Assembly: GCA_963854735.1 (NCBI GenBank)
Contig: OY978106.1
Location: forward strand, 1,116,001-1,180,000
Length of the DNA: 64,000 nucleotides
Direction of reading: 5' to 3'
Origin: Marvania coccoides
Taxonomy: Eukaryota; Chlorophyta; Trebouxiophyceae; Chlorellales; Chlorellaceae
Program-made: the position numbers and the translations under genes
The notes under the pieces: generated by a model
Seen by the model: only the letters and a program-made list of their open reading frames with translations
What the model was told of the DNA's origin: nothing
Database searches by the model: none
Shown: positions 42,887-53,900 of the stretch, in pieces
Numbering within the stretch: position 1 is the first letter of the stretch
Layout: each line of letters starts with the position of its first letter

Positions 42887-44828
42887 CTACTCCTCAGCCA
42901 TCTGCTTCGACCTCTCCACGGACACCCTCGCACCCGTCCCGGCAGCCGCCTCCTTGCCCATGGCGGGGAGAGGCGGCGCAGGCGCCATGCCCTCCACGGC
43001 CACCCCCTTCAGGCGGTTTGGCAGCGGGCTGCGCAGAAAACCTTCCAGCGCGTCTGCAGTTTGCTCGTACAGCCGGAAGCGGGCGTGGGGGGAGCGGGCT
43101 TCCTTGTTGAGGGGCTGAATGGTGGCCAGGCTGATCATCTGCAGCGTCAGGTTGCTCCAGTAGCGAGGGCCGATGAAACGGCCGCCGTGGCCCTCCAGCG
43201 CCGGCTCAGCGGCAGCATATGTGAGGGGCAGGGCGCCGCGGTAGGCGGACTGGCCAAAAGCGGCTTGCATGAACTGGCGCATGACGGCGCCGCTCAGCCT
43301 GCGCTCGAAGCGCGCGCCGATCTCTGCAGAAACGAAAATCGCCAGAGACCCATAACATGAACCAAAAAATTAAATGTGCACAGTTGGATGCATTACAACC
43401 ATGCGAAAACACTCGCCAGTTTGGGCAATGCCGGGGTGCGCCACAAACACGTCCACCCCGCTGCCCTTGAGGCGCCTGGCCATCTCCAGTCCCACCATCA
43501 GGTTTGCCAGCTTGCTGGTGGAGTAGAGGTCGGAGCCAGGAGGGGCGCGCAGGGCGACGGGGTCGTCCCATGGGATGTGCCCCCACTGCTCCTCCAGCGA
43601 GGTCATCCACACGATGCGGGAGGGGGTGGACTCTTGCAGGCGGTGGAGGAGGAGGTGGGCCAGCAGAAAGTGGCCAACAAAGTTGGTGCCGTATCTGCCA
43701 AAGTAGAAACACGATTGATATCACGTGTTTCGATACAGATACAGTAGAATTTCAACGTTTGCATATATATGCGGTTTTGTTGGAGCGCTTCAGTCGGTTC
43801 TTACCGTTGCTCCATGCCGTCCTCCGTCGTCTCTGCGCACGTGCATTTATTGAAACTCAGGAAAAAGGTTTGGATACAATTAAACAGAAGGCGATTACGC
43901 GATTTACCTTCAGCGCGCAGCTGCAGCGCGGCGTTGAGCAGCAGGCCGTGCAGGGGTTCGTTCTTGGCCAGGAACCTATCGGCACAGGAGCGGATGGAGG
44001 CAATGGACGCCAGGTCCAGCTGCATCCACTGGAGGCGGCCACGCATGTCGGGAGTGCTGCGCAGAATCTCAGCCATGGCACTGCACACAAACAGGGAAGA
44101 AGGAAAAAATTGTTGCAATAATAATAACATACAAATATCGCGCACGAAAATAATATTCAGCATGCCATCGGGGCCATGCATTGCACTATTTATTTGAATT
44201 CCTCACTCCTCAGCTCTCTTGCTGGAGGGTGATGCTATGTACACGTTGGCCCCGACCTTGGCGAGGTGCCGACTGGCTTCCAGGCCAATGCCGCTGCTGC
44301 CACCTGAATATATACAACAGAATTCCCGCATGCCGTAGTAAATTTATTGAATTAAAGAGAGAGAGAAAAAATATGTGTTTACACAAATCGATTTCCCCCC
44401 ACGTCATCGGTGGATTCAAGCACGAGCGCACCCCTGGGCATCTGAAAATGCGCCCCGACATCGGTGACCCCCGCACATATGTATATGATATTTTACCTGT
44501 CACTACGAAGGTCTTCCCGCCTAGATCAGGGAGGCTGTCGTAACCCCAGCCTTCGATCGCAGCCATCATTTTGGGGGGCGCGTTGGGGAGCCACCTGCAT
44601 ACAAAAGCGTAATCCAAAGGGGAGAAAATAAGTCTCGATGCCCTGCCGTTACAAAAGAAGAATGAAGACCCCTCAGCCTGCCTAGGCCCTGCGTAGGACC
44701 ATTTTTAGTTCAAGGTCCTGGGCGTCTCACTTGGTAATGAAAATGTCAGAGAGGCTCCATGACGGCTTTTCAGTTTTTGTTTTGCCGCCGCGTGGCTCCC
44801 CTTGAGAGGGGGGTGGGTGGGTGGCCAT
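42887..44828 (-). CDS. Short-chain dehydrogenase/reductase (SDR), retinol dehydrogenase/WWOX-like
   Basis: Seven exons, complement(42887..43323, 43417..43694, 43805..43832, 43908..44080, 44207..44303, 44497..44594, 44731..44828), give 402 aa with all phases matching; one exon is only 28 bp. The Rossmann fold begins at KTFVVTGGSSGIGLEASRHL (NADP(H)-binding TGxxxGIG). LLLNAAL replaces the usual NNAG, GTNFVGHFLLAHLLL follows, and the catalytic YSTSK (Tyr and Lys of YxxxK) and the AHPGIAQTG block complete the core. A C-terminal extension of about 140 residues is not recognised. The first exon (MATHPPPSQGEPRG) is hydrophilic. Intron 6 starts GCGAGT (GC-AG). Intron 2 contains, on the opposite strand, a relic of the last exon of the neighbouring LEA-like gene. 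Substrate unknown. Confidence 0.85.
44395..44480 (+). repeat. Relic copy of the LEA-like gene's last exon, inside an SDR intron
   Basis: Read on the plus strand, this stretch encodes HVIGGFKHERTP, then about eight unrelated residues and PDIGDPRT. The last exon of the gene at 45014-45838 ends HVTGGFKSERNPDVSDPRT. The DNA also matches (CACGTCAYCGGYGGRTTYAAG). It lies in intron 2 of the SDR gene (44304-44496), oriented like the LEA-like gene, about 1.4 kb upstream of the source exon. Confidence 0.75.
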
Positions 44829-45013
44829 TGGACGCAAAAATAGTCGCAAATGAAGTTAAAATGCTGTATACTGACCGCACTGGACTGGAGTTTATTTGTT
44901 TTTTTTTCCTGTGGGCATGCAGCTTTGGAATTTGTGGGGCAGCTGCCTTTTTTCGTCTTTAAAACGCATCGTTTTATCATTTTATTTTAAATTCAAGGAA
45001 TATCAACGCATCC
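44829..45013. promoter_or_regulatory. 185-bp divergent promoter, SDR / LEA-like
   Basis: Short AT-rich gap between two start codons reading apart. T-runs are near its centre. Shared promoter inferred. Confidence 0.45.
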
Positions 45014-45838
45014 ATGTCGCTGAGCGACCGTCACTCTGCCCACGACAGGGAGCCCAAGCACCCTCGCCCAGTGGAAGACCCCCATCATCACCACGCTGGT
45101 GCCGGGCTGTCCAAGGACCAGGTGGAGCAGCTGGCTGAAACAATGACAGCCGTGGGTCAACATATGATTGGATATGCGAATAAATGAAGGCCATTTGACG
45201 GAAATAAAGAGCTGCGAAAGCGCCGCCGCTTTCGCAGCTCACAGCGCTTTATTTTATCGCTTTTACCACAGGTGGGAGCGGACTACATTTCCGAAAAGAC
45301 AGCTGCCCGTTTCTCTGCAGATGAGGTTCCCCAGGGTCCTGCCGCCGTGGCCACTGGCCCTCCCCCGGAGGCTCTGGCCAACAAAATCATCAAGGAGGCT
45401 GCTCGCGAGATGGAACGGCGGGAGGGCACCGTGCCCAAGGGCAGCGACGCCGCCCTGGCGCAGAGCGTAGCGTTCCACCGCCTGGATCCCCAGGCGCCAG
45501 AACACGCCGTGGCCGAAAAGGTATATTGCCGAATTTGCCATTTCTTGTTTTAATATGGAGACTACGGTGTATTATGTGGAGCAATCTGACGAAGGCTTCA
45601 CATATTTAACATATTTGAATGCTGATGCCCTACTGCCGCTGTGCAGATCCGCGAGCGCGTGGCTTCTGCTGAGGAGCACGGCAGGCATGCTACCTTTGTG
45701 GGGCCCGACCCTGAAAAAGGATCAGACCACCCCAACGCCAAGATTAGGCACTTCCTGCAGGGCGGCACTGCGCAGCACCACGTCACCGGCGGGTTTAAGA
45801 GCGAACGCAACCCTGACGTCAGCGACCCACGCACCTGA
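45014..45838 (+). CDS. Hydrophilic LEA-like protein (SMP-type segment)
   Basis: Three exons (45014..45151, 45272..45520, 45647..45838), all phase 0, give 192 aa. The protein is very hydrophilic, His/Asp/Lys-rich, without membrane or signal segments. The middle (IIKEAAREMERREGTVPKGS then AALAQSVAFHRL) resembles the seed maturation protein (SMP) repeat of late-embryogenesis-abundant proteins. The end, HVTGGFKSERNPDVSDPRT, is a distinct motif found again as a relic in the SDR intron. Probable role: a disordered stress or desiccation protectant in cytosol or nucleus; this rests on composition and weak similarity. It converges on the UPF0047 gene. Confidence 0.68.
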
Positions 45839-46132
45839 AACGGGAAGGATACGTATCAAATGCCATAGTATGGTAAGAAAAGAAAGAAAGTGGAACGTAA
45901 AGAGCATTGGACACCTGTTTATATGTGCGCTGTTAGCCTTCATTGCATAAAGTTGGGGGTGAAAATGAGCCCAGCCCCTCAGTTTTGTGTGTTTTGCTTG
46001 CTTGCGTAAACAAACCAACAACCGTGGGTTTACAATTTTGTGGTTGGTATCAGTACAAATGATTTGAAAAAATAGTAATCGTACATGCTGCAAAGTCATT
46101 GCTAATAAACCAACAGCCCCCTTCGTAAAGCC

Positions 46133-46896
46133 TCAACTGTACTGTCCGTACCCCCTTCCGTCTGCTCTCTTCACGCCCTGAATGGTGCATACAATCCTGC
46201 GGGGCCCGCCATAGTTCCTGTGCTCGTTCAGATAGATGCCCTGCCACGTCCCCAGCGCCAGCCGACCCTGCGCCAGCGGCAGCATCAGCCCTGGCCCCAT
46301 CAGCGAAGACTGCCAAAAGAGAGAGGATTCTAATTGTAATAAATCATTATAATTCCCCCTGTTTATTTCATCTTCAACAAAACACTGCATTGTATTGCCA
46401 TCCACTCTTCGTACACCTCAAAAATAAATGATAAACGGCACAGTGCTTCTTGCCTTTACGTGCGCTGGCATGTCATCAGGCCCCTCCTCATCGTGGCGGT
46501 AGTGAGCTCCCTCGGGAGCAATGCGATCCAACGCATCCGCCAGGTCCAGGGGCACGTCTGGCGATGCATTTTCGTTGACAGTGAGCGACGCTGAGGTGTG
46601 CTGAATGAAGAGGTGGACCAGTCCTGTCTCAAACTCGGAAATCTCAGGGAGGCGCTGCAGCAGGGGGCGGGTGATGACGTGGCAGCCACGGGAGTGACCA
46701 GGCAGCTCCACGACTTTTGAGACCCACTCAGTTGGGCGAGGCACAGTGGCAACAGGAGCGTCGCCTGCAAGAAAGCAACGATTTTTTCTCTCATCAAATT
46801 CAAGCTACCTGAACACGGCACAACCCAGTATTTTTACGGCGATTTTAATCATTTTCCTCCCTTGTCTCCTTGTTCACCTGCAGCTGCTTTTGGCAT
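46133..46896 (-). CDS. UPF0047/YjbQ family protein
   Basis: Three exons, complement(46133..46309, 46454..46764, 46878..46896), give 168 aa. The sequence carries the family blocks [19 protein letters not shown], the metal-type motif with [17 protein letters not shown], and [16 protein letters not shown]. YjbQ-like proteins are found in all domains; some have weak thiamin phosphate synthase activity, and their true role is unsettled. Exon 1 codes for only six residues plus one base. Intron 2 starts GCAAGA (GC-AG). No targeting signal is seen. The start lies 223 bp from the divergent orphan gene. Confidence 0.9.
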
Positions 46897-47119
46897 CCTA
46901 AATGTTTTTGGCGAAGAAGATTTGAAAGAAATGAGACCGGCACGGCCTTTGACAGCAAGCACGGGCTTCATCTACCCGGACTGTATTTTGGGGGGTTTTA
47001 ATTAATGCCACACCAACACAGCCTGCGAGCGTCCTTTCCAACTCGTTTGAATCGCCTTTGACCGATTTTTGTTTCAGGCGGGCCTTCCAGTGGCTTAATT
47101 TCAATACAATATAGTGGCA
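46897..47119. promoter_or_regulatory. 223-bp divergent promoter, UPF0047 / orphan
   Basis: Gap between two start codons reading apart. No certain element. Confidence 0.4.
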
Positions 47120-48574
47120 ATGAAGCAGCGAGTAAGTCCCCAGGAGCTGAGAGGGGGCGCTCCAGCCCCCGCGGGGCGGGCCAGCCAAAACCGTTTTGAA
47201 AACGAGCTGCGCCAGCCAGAGCCAGTTACCCCCGCCTCACTGCTAAAAAGGCTGAAAGAAGTCCAAGGCGAGGTCATGAAATGGAAACTCTTGACTTCAA
47301 AGCCGGCGCCAGCGAAGCCCCCCCCTCAAAATCGCGATATCAGAGGCCCAGCGCCGCTGGAGCTTGGGACTTCTTTCATCAATCGCCTGGCCAAGGCGGA
47401 GAACACGCTGTTGCGGGCAACCAAAGCCTTGAAGGGTTTTTGCGCTGCGCCACCGACGGCCCCCAGGGAACGGCCCTACTACGGACGTGTCTCAATCAAA
47501 AGCGACCCTCCTCCACCTCAATTTGACACCGCCGCCCCTCCGCCCTCCGCCCACCCAGCCGTGAAACGCCAAACCACCTCCGATACCAGCTGTCAGACCG
47601 AAGAACCCAAAGCTACATCGCGCTTGACCAGCCCGCGCGCTGGCAGCTATTTGGCAGCACCTGCAGCTGTGGCTCCACCCCCTTTGCAGCTGGATTCCAC
47701 CATCAGCAGGGATTCAACCGCAGCAGAAGACAGCTCAAGATCCCTTTTGCAGACACCTGGAGGCTATCGCCGGCTATGGGAGGTTGATCAGAGCTCAGAG
47801 TTGATCGCTGCAGCGTGGGGTGGCGACGCCAATGACAGCCTGACCATGATAGCTTCCGGACCTTCTTTCAGTCCCAGACCAGACCCCAGAGACGGCAACA
47901 TCGAGGATCTGAGGAGCAGGGAGAGCAGCGTGGCTGAAACGGTGGACTGCCAGTTGAAATTTCCTCGAGCAGAGCAACCGGCAGCAGCAGCGGCTGAAGC
48001 TGATGACCTCATGCTGCTGTGCCCTCGCAACGGCAGCCTGGCCTTTGTGCGGCCTGAAAGCTTGGACTGCTGCGATTGGTGCGGCGATGTTACTCCCGTG
48101 GACAATTCTGAAGTGGAAGCAGGGCCTTCAACGGCAGCAGCCAAAGAGCAGCATCTGCCCCTTTGGCCGGCGATCAGCGCTTCCTCTATGGGGGATGATT
48201 CGAGCGCATCGATACTGGCGCGCATGGACCCAACTTCGAGGTCAAAAGCTGCGTCAAAAGCGCAGATTTCTGCCCGACAGGATTCAGCTGCGGCGGAGCC
48301 ACCTGCTGCCCGCAGCCTGCTGCTGCCTGACGAGCTCTCGCTGCTGGGGAAGCTCCCTAGCGACGATTTAAACCCTACCACTGCCAGCGCTGGGGGTGAT
48401 AGCTACCAGAACCTTCATAAACTTGCTTACTTGCGTCCAATGCCCACTCCCTCCACGTCCTCCACAGTGGAAGGGGATGATGGGGACATCAGCCCGTTGG
48501 TGGCGCTCAAGCTGCGGCGGCTGTCTCAGCTTCAGGGGATCGTGACGGCCCAAGCCTGGGCGACCCCAATCTAA
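47120..48574 (+). CDS. Unknown intronless 484-aa protein, Ala/Ser/Pro-rich
   Basis: A single uninterrupted exon in a window where nearly every gene has introns. The ATG at 47120 (MKQRVSPQEL) was chosen. No domain is recognised. Composition is disordered: Pro/Ala-rich at 55-150, Ser/Ala-rich later. Short ordered-looking parts are a helix at about 35-55 (ASLLKRLKEVQGEVMKWKLL), another at about 88-108 (SFINRLAKAENTLLRATKAL), and a C-terminal helix (SPLVALKLRRLSQLQGIV). A TSCQTEEP motif near 155 resembles dynein light chain (LC8) docking sites, which is only a suggestion. GC content and codon use match the neighbours, so recent transfer is not indicated. Confidence 0.68.
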   Translation: MKQRVSPQELRGGAPAPAGRASQNRFENELRQPEPVTPASLLKRLKEVQGEVMKWKLLTSKPAPAKPPPQNRDIRGPAPLELGTSFINRLAKAENTLLRATKALKGFCAAPPTAPRERPYYGRVSIKSDPPPPQFDTAAPPPSAHPAVKRQTTSDTSCQTEEPKATSRLTSPRAGSYLAAPAAVAPPPLQLDSTISRDSTAAEDSSRSLLQTPGGYRRLWEVDQSSELIAAAWGGDANDSLTMIASGPSFSPRPDPRDGNIEDLRSRESSVAETVDCQLKFPRAEQPAAAAAEADDLMLLCPRNGSLAFVRPESLDCCDWCGDVTPVDNSEVEAGPSTAAAKEQHLPLWPAISASSMGDDSSASILARMDPTSRSKAASKAQISARQDSAAAEPPAARSLLLPDELSLLGKLPSDDLNPTTASAGGDSYQNLHKLAYLRPMPTPSTSSTVEGDDGDISPLVALKLRRLSQLQGIVTAQAWATPI

Positions 48575-48662
48575 AAAGAAAATGAATGACCACCAAAATC
48601 GAAACTTTCTTATTTCATTTTAACATTTGGTAATTTGTGAAGTCACGAATTCATTTTTTATA

Positions 48663-49313
48663 TCATGTGGAGGAAGAAGAAGCGCTTCCTTTGCCGCTGG
48701 CAAAGCTGGTGGTCGTGGCTGGTGCCGGCATGTGCCTCATTGCCTCTTCCCTACTGCTCAGAGGCCGCCGTGCCGCTGCAGCATCCGTCATTGGTTTGTG
48801 CCCGTGACGTTCTGTGTACGTCTGCAACGCCTGCTGCAGATGCGCTTCCTCCTCGGTCTGCACCAGGTCAATGATACCAGGTTCGTTTGCCGCTGCTGCC
48901 GCCTCTGCAAATTCCTTCTCCGCCTGCACGCGCGCCTCCCTGCGCGGCTTGCCCTGCTCCATCAGCTCCAGCTGACGCGTTGCAAATCTCCTGGCGGTTG
49001 TGGGTTCATAGCTGCCCAGGTCTATCGCCTCCAGGCTTGCCCCTGGGTTGCGTCGGTAATAGTTGCGGATGATGTCGTCCTCAGGGAAGTGAATGGGGGG
49101 AGGGCGACGACCGGGCTTGGGAACGATGGGAGGCACGCTGCAATGGGAGGGAAGAGGCAAGGTTTAGTGGCTTGCAAGGGGTGAAAAGGTGGGAGTTTAT
49201 TTCTCTCTCGCCCACCGTTCCAAGGCATCCAGCCACCTGGGCTTCTCCATCACGCCGGCTTCCATTAAGAATTTGACATACTTCACCAAGCCTGCTGTGG
49301 AGCGCTTGGCCAT
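48663..49313 (-). CDS. Mitochondrial small ribosomal subunit protein mS23
   Basis: Two exons, complement(48663..49137, 49216..49313), phase 2, give 190 aa. The start (MAKRSTAGLVKYVKFLMEAG) is followed by PRWLDALERVPP, IHFPEDDIIRNYYRRNPGA, IDLGSYEPTTARRFATRQLE and EAR..AEKEFAEA. This order (W..AL..PP, then PED..Y...P, then ARxFAxRxLELxExG) is the plant/algal mS23 pattern. The C-terminal 60 residues are Ala/Thr/Ser-rich and variable. It acts in the mitochondrial 37S/28S-type subunit. A run of 19 A sits at about 49347-49365, just upstream of the start. Confidence 0.82.
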
Positions 49314-49767
49314 GTTGTGGAGCGGGGGACTTGATTTGTTATATACAAAAAAAAAAAAAAAAAAACGTCTGTAAAACAGTAAAACAGCAGCGGCGCTCTG
49401 TGGTTCAATGATCCTGGCCGAATGACGAACCGTTGCTGGCTCAATTTGTGTTTAAAAGTTAATTGAACTTGTTTTGGATTTGCCAGGAGTCGGCCAAAAC
49501 AAACTGCAGGTTTTTTGGGGGAAAAAAGCGTTCTCTCTGCTTTTATGCAGAAACAATTGTTTTGCAATGTGCGGTCGGATTCTCGGATACAGTTTAATAG
49601 CATGTTGACGATTTCTTTGTGCACTCTTCGCCTTCAAATCTTCTAGACTCTGAACATCTCGCTTCGCGCGCCGCTTGGGGCTGAGTGTTCCAATTTTGCA
49701 CTCGGAGCTTTCTCTTTCTCGCAGTAAGCCATCTGGATCCGTCCCTCCCCCAAACCATATTCAAACC
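49314..49767. promoter_or_regulatory. Divergent promoter region, mS23 / small charged protein
   Basis: 454 bp between start codons, including an A19 tract at 49347-49365 near the mS23 start. No coding signal. Confidence 0.4.
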
Positions 49768-50381
49768 ATGTCTAAAGACAGCGACGAACTCGAGGATGGA
49801 GAGCTGCCCATCCGGTCCCTTCCCAACGATGGCAGCTTCATGGAAGCCTTCACCAGCGGCAGCCTCACCCTCCACACCATTACAACGGGCAATAAGAGCG
49901 AAGCTGGTTCTGGCAACAATAATCCCGCTGACGCAGCATCCATTGCGCCTCTTGCTGCTAGCAGCGAACAGCCAACAATACCAGCTGTCGAGAAGGGAAA
50001 CCCGATGTCTATAGCTGCACCTACCGCTCAACGGAAGCCCGCCATGATTCTCAAGTCCAAGCGGCCCATCGTCAACATAAAAAAGCCCCGTCTGGTGATG
50101 CCGTCGAAGCGCAGCAAAGGTAGGGTGGCCGTCGGTCTGGTTGCCAAGGAATCTATGAGAATGCATTTTAAAATACGTGTATTATAATTCTTTTACTAAC
50201 TGGAGAGAGCGGGAAAATCCCCAAAATTTCCTTCAATTTGCCCAATTCGAGTGCAGCTGCTGGTGGTGATGAGAAAACTAGCGAGCCTGGTGGCAAAGAT
50301 TCTTTCTACCTTCGAGAAATGGAGCGCTACAGGCAACAGGCCTGTGATTCCAACAGCGGCGACAGACCACTTGTGAAGTAA
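49768..50381 (+). CDS. Small charged protein with conserved-looking C-terminal motif
   Basis: Two exons (49768..50119, 50257..50381), phase 1, give 158 aa. The N-terminus is acidic (MSKDSDELEDGELP), the middle is basic (ILKSKRPIVNIKKPRLVMPSK), and the end reads FYLREMERYRQQACDSNSGD then RPLVK. The terminal motif looks like the conserved part of a small plant protein family, but I cannot name it. There is no targeting signal, membrane helix or enzyme motif. A nuclear location would fit the basic patch. It shares a divergent promoter with mS23. Confidence 0.62.
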
Positions 50382-50931
50382 TCGGCAAGCGATAGAAAGA
50401 ATGAAATTAAAAATCTGTATGTATATTATGTCTTAAACTATATTCCATTTTACATTATTCTCATTCTACTTGATTGGTGCCATTGGTATTTTCTCATATA
50501 CGTCTCATACATACATACATAGCAAGGGCAAGATGTTTTTTCATCGCCCTTGCCCAAAAGGAAAGAATTTGAACGAAAACAAAACTCTCTGAATCAAAAT
50601 AGAAAATGAAGAAGCAACATGCAGCAAGCTCAACGTCATTTCGACGTGTGCTAATGAAGGAGGAAGGGGGGGCATTTTAAGCATGCGAGAGCTCACAATA
50701 CAACGCCTTTCGTCTGTAGTAGGTGAAGCAGGCTTTTCGATAACGGAAGAGACGCATGCCCCGCGTTGCTACTAATGAATGAATGAAGAGGGAGGGGGGG
50801 GGGGTGTGGGGGGGGCAAAAAGGGTCGCGACACTTCTCCGCAGAGATCAGAGATACATTCATGGAGTAATAAATAAATAAATAAGTAAAAAAAGAAAGCA
50901 CAACAACAAATTACAAAATAATAAACACGAA
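50382..50931. other. Intergenic between converging genes, with a G-rich tract
   Basis: 550 bp of 3' sequence for the small charged protein (left) and the FBL15-like gene (right). G-runs at 50794-50815 (G11, then TGT, then G8) stand out. A minus-strand TGTAA lies at 50911-50915, 17 nt past the FBL15-like stop. Confidence 0.5.
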
Positions 50932-53900
50932 TCACGCATTTGACACTACCACCCTGATGGGCCTGCTGCCGTAACGCACAGTGGTCATGGCGGGGCAGAT
51001 CACACGCAGGCGCTCCGCCACCGCCTCAGCCCTCACCGCAGGGCAGTGGTTGATGTCCAGCTGCTGCAGCGCGGGGCACCCCTTCAGCGCCCTCTCGACA
51101 ACCTCCAGCGTCACTTTTAGGCACGCCTCCATTTTAAGGTGGGTGAGGGAGGGGCAGCGCAGCTCAACGTCAACCAGCTGCCCGCACCCGCTGAGCTCAA
51201 GGCACTCCAAGTGGGGCAGGGCCACCCCCACAGACGAGAAATCACCGACTCCCAGCCGCAGTTCTGCGAGATTGACCAGGGGGGTGGCAACCTCAACAAA
51301 ATTCGAAGCAGGGGCGACGAGATTGTTTCCGCTGGTGCTGGTGCTGCTGCGGAGAGGGAGTTCTCGAGATATGGCTTCTTCTGCGGGCATCAGTCCCAGG
51401 TAGAAAGCGGCCAGGCCCCTGGTCTTCACGAAAGACAGCGAGCGCAGCGGGCAGGGCAGCGCAGCGCCGTGCAGCAGCGGCCACAGGTCCCCAGGCGCGC
51501 CGTCCATGCCGTTGATGGCCAGGGACGCCCCGCTGGCGGGGTTGGTGGCCAGATGGGCTGCAGCGCTGGGCGGTACTCGGCAGTAAGACACATCCAAGTG
51601 CGCTGGGCATGAGGGCAGCGTGCGCAGCATGGCCAGCAGCGCCTCTGGGTCCATCGCGAAGTTGTCGGTCAGCACCAGTGAGGTGAGGGACGCGCAGGCT
51701 GGGGCCAGCGGGGCTGGGTCCTCTAGAGATGTGTACGCCAGGTCCAGGCGCCGCAAGTGGCGCAGGGAGGCCAGCGCAGCCATGCCTGCGGCAGACACCG
51801 CGGTGCAGGCCCCCACCTGCAGCTCTTGTAGCTCGCTGCACTTGGCCAGCATGCCCAGCGCCGCGTCTGTCAGCGAACTGCACAGCTCAGCGTCCACCGC
51901 TCGCAGCCTGGGGCACCGCAGCTCCATGGAGGCCAGCTGGTTGCACCCGCGGATGCTCAGATCCTCTAGGTTGGCGGCGCGCACCGTCACCGCCTCCAGG
52001 CTGGGGCACGACCCCAAGCTCAGCGTGGTCATCGTGGCGGCGGCAGACAGCGATAGCGACCGAAGGAAATTGCACTCGGTCAACTCCAACGACTCCAGCA
52101 CCGTGCCTTCCACCTGCACAGTGTGTAGTCTGCCGCACGCGACGACCTTGAGGTCCGTCATTGCGCGTGGCGCAATGGCGATCCTGTCGAGGGCGTGGCA
52201 GTCGATGATGGCCAGACTGCGCAGGCAGGGGGCAGCGTTATGAGAGTCCAGCGCGGAAATCGCTTCGCCCCGCAGCTCCTCGCACTCTGCGATCTCCAGG
52301 TGCTCAAGGTTGGGACACCGCAGGCGGAGGCCGTGCAGCTGCGGCAGCCCCTGCAGCCGCAGCTCGCGCATCGCAGAGGAATGCACCCTGAGGTCGTCCA
52401 GGATGGGGGCAGGGGACAGCCCAGTGACGGGGGGCTTGAAGACCAGGGCAGAGAGGTTGGGGCAGTCCACTTCTAAGGTAGAAAGGTAGCGTGGACCCGA
52501 CAACTCCACCTCCAGCAGCCTGCGGGACTGCAGGCGCAGGGTGTTGAGCGAGCCGCACCCCCTGATCGTGAGTTTCTCCAGCGCCGTCATTTTCTCTACC
52601 GCGTTGCCGAGCATGTTAGCAGACAGCACGTCGCAGTCGAGGAGGGTGAGGCGCTTCAACGCACGCCACCCGTTGGCGTTGGCCAGGCCGCGACCGGTCA
52701 GCGCCTTGCACGCGCACAGCTCCAGCACCTCGAGCGCCGGCTGATTGTTGCCGCACTGCAGTTGGAAAGCAGGGAAAGGGGAGAGACTTGTGTGAAAAAA
52801 GCATAGATTATCAACCAATGGAAGATGCGTCAGTTTCTAATAGTGCAAAACCTAGAAATTCGCTGCATGAGCTGTGCTGTAGATGTCATGATACTCACCC
52901 ATGTCATGATGTCGTCCAGAGGGTCCACCGAGCTGTGGATCACAATTTCACGCAGCGCAGGCAGCGGCCTCATCACCCCATCGCTGTTCACCCGCAGCAG
53001 CGTAGCGATCTCCTGCTCCGCCGCGCGCGTCCCGCCGGTGACCTTGACCCGCTCAATCGCGTCGTAGGCCTCCAGGCGCAGCCCTGTGAAGCTCAAGCGA
53101 TCAATTTCCAGGGAGCGCAGCCGGGGGCACCGCAGGTACAGACCCCTCGCCTCACCCTCCACCAAGGTGAGGGACTCGAGGGTGGGGTGGGAGAGGCGAG
53201 GCACACGCACGTCAATGTTGCCACCGCCAGCTGCTCCGACGTGGTTGGCCCAAGCAGCGGCCTGGTTGGCCCAAGGCTGAGCAGGCGGTTGGTGCTGGTG
53301 GTGGGGGTGGTGCTGCTGCTGTTGATGATGATTTTGCAATGCCTGGTGTTGATCCAGCTGCAGTTGCTGTTGCTGTTGCTGCTGCCCAGCGTGCATAGCT
53401 TGGTGCAACTGGGGCAGGAGGCCGTTTGCGCCGCCGCCTGCTCCCGGCATGTTGCCAAAAAACTCGTCGTCGTCTTCGCCTTCGCCATGCCCAAATATAT
53501 CATCGAATTGAGCGTTGAATGGGGCGTGGGGATTGGCAGGAGCGCCGTCCCCTGCCGCGGCTGGCGCTGCTGCCAACGCCTGTGCTGCCAGCATATGAAG
53601 ATCAAAGGCAGCGTGCTGGGGTGCTGGAGGTGCTGGGGGGGGAACTGCCGCAGGCGGCGCGGCAGGAGGTGCTGCATTCGGCGCATTTTGAGGGGGTGCA
53701 TGAGCTGCTGCTGCTCCAGCATTGCCGCCGATGAAGAAACCTCCTCCTCCTCCAACCGGCATTTCGAATTTTCCGCCCGCCAGCACCAGGAGTTCCAGCT
53801 CCGGAAGGTTGTTGCTGATGGCCTCCAGGTCCAGGGGCCAGAAGCTGGCCTTTTGGAGCTCCAGCGTCTTCAGCTGTGTCAACGGCGGCAGCACCTGAAC

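Noticed and set aside
44181..44543. A nested plus-strand gene inside the SDR gene
   Set aside because: Only the 44395-44480 piece is protein-like; the rest of the frame is antisense of SDR exons, so it is treated as an exon relic.
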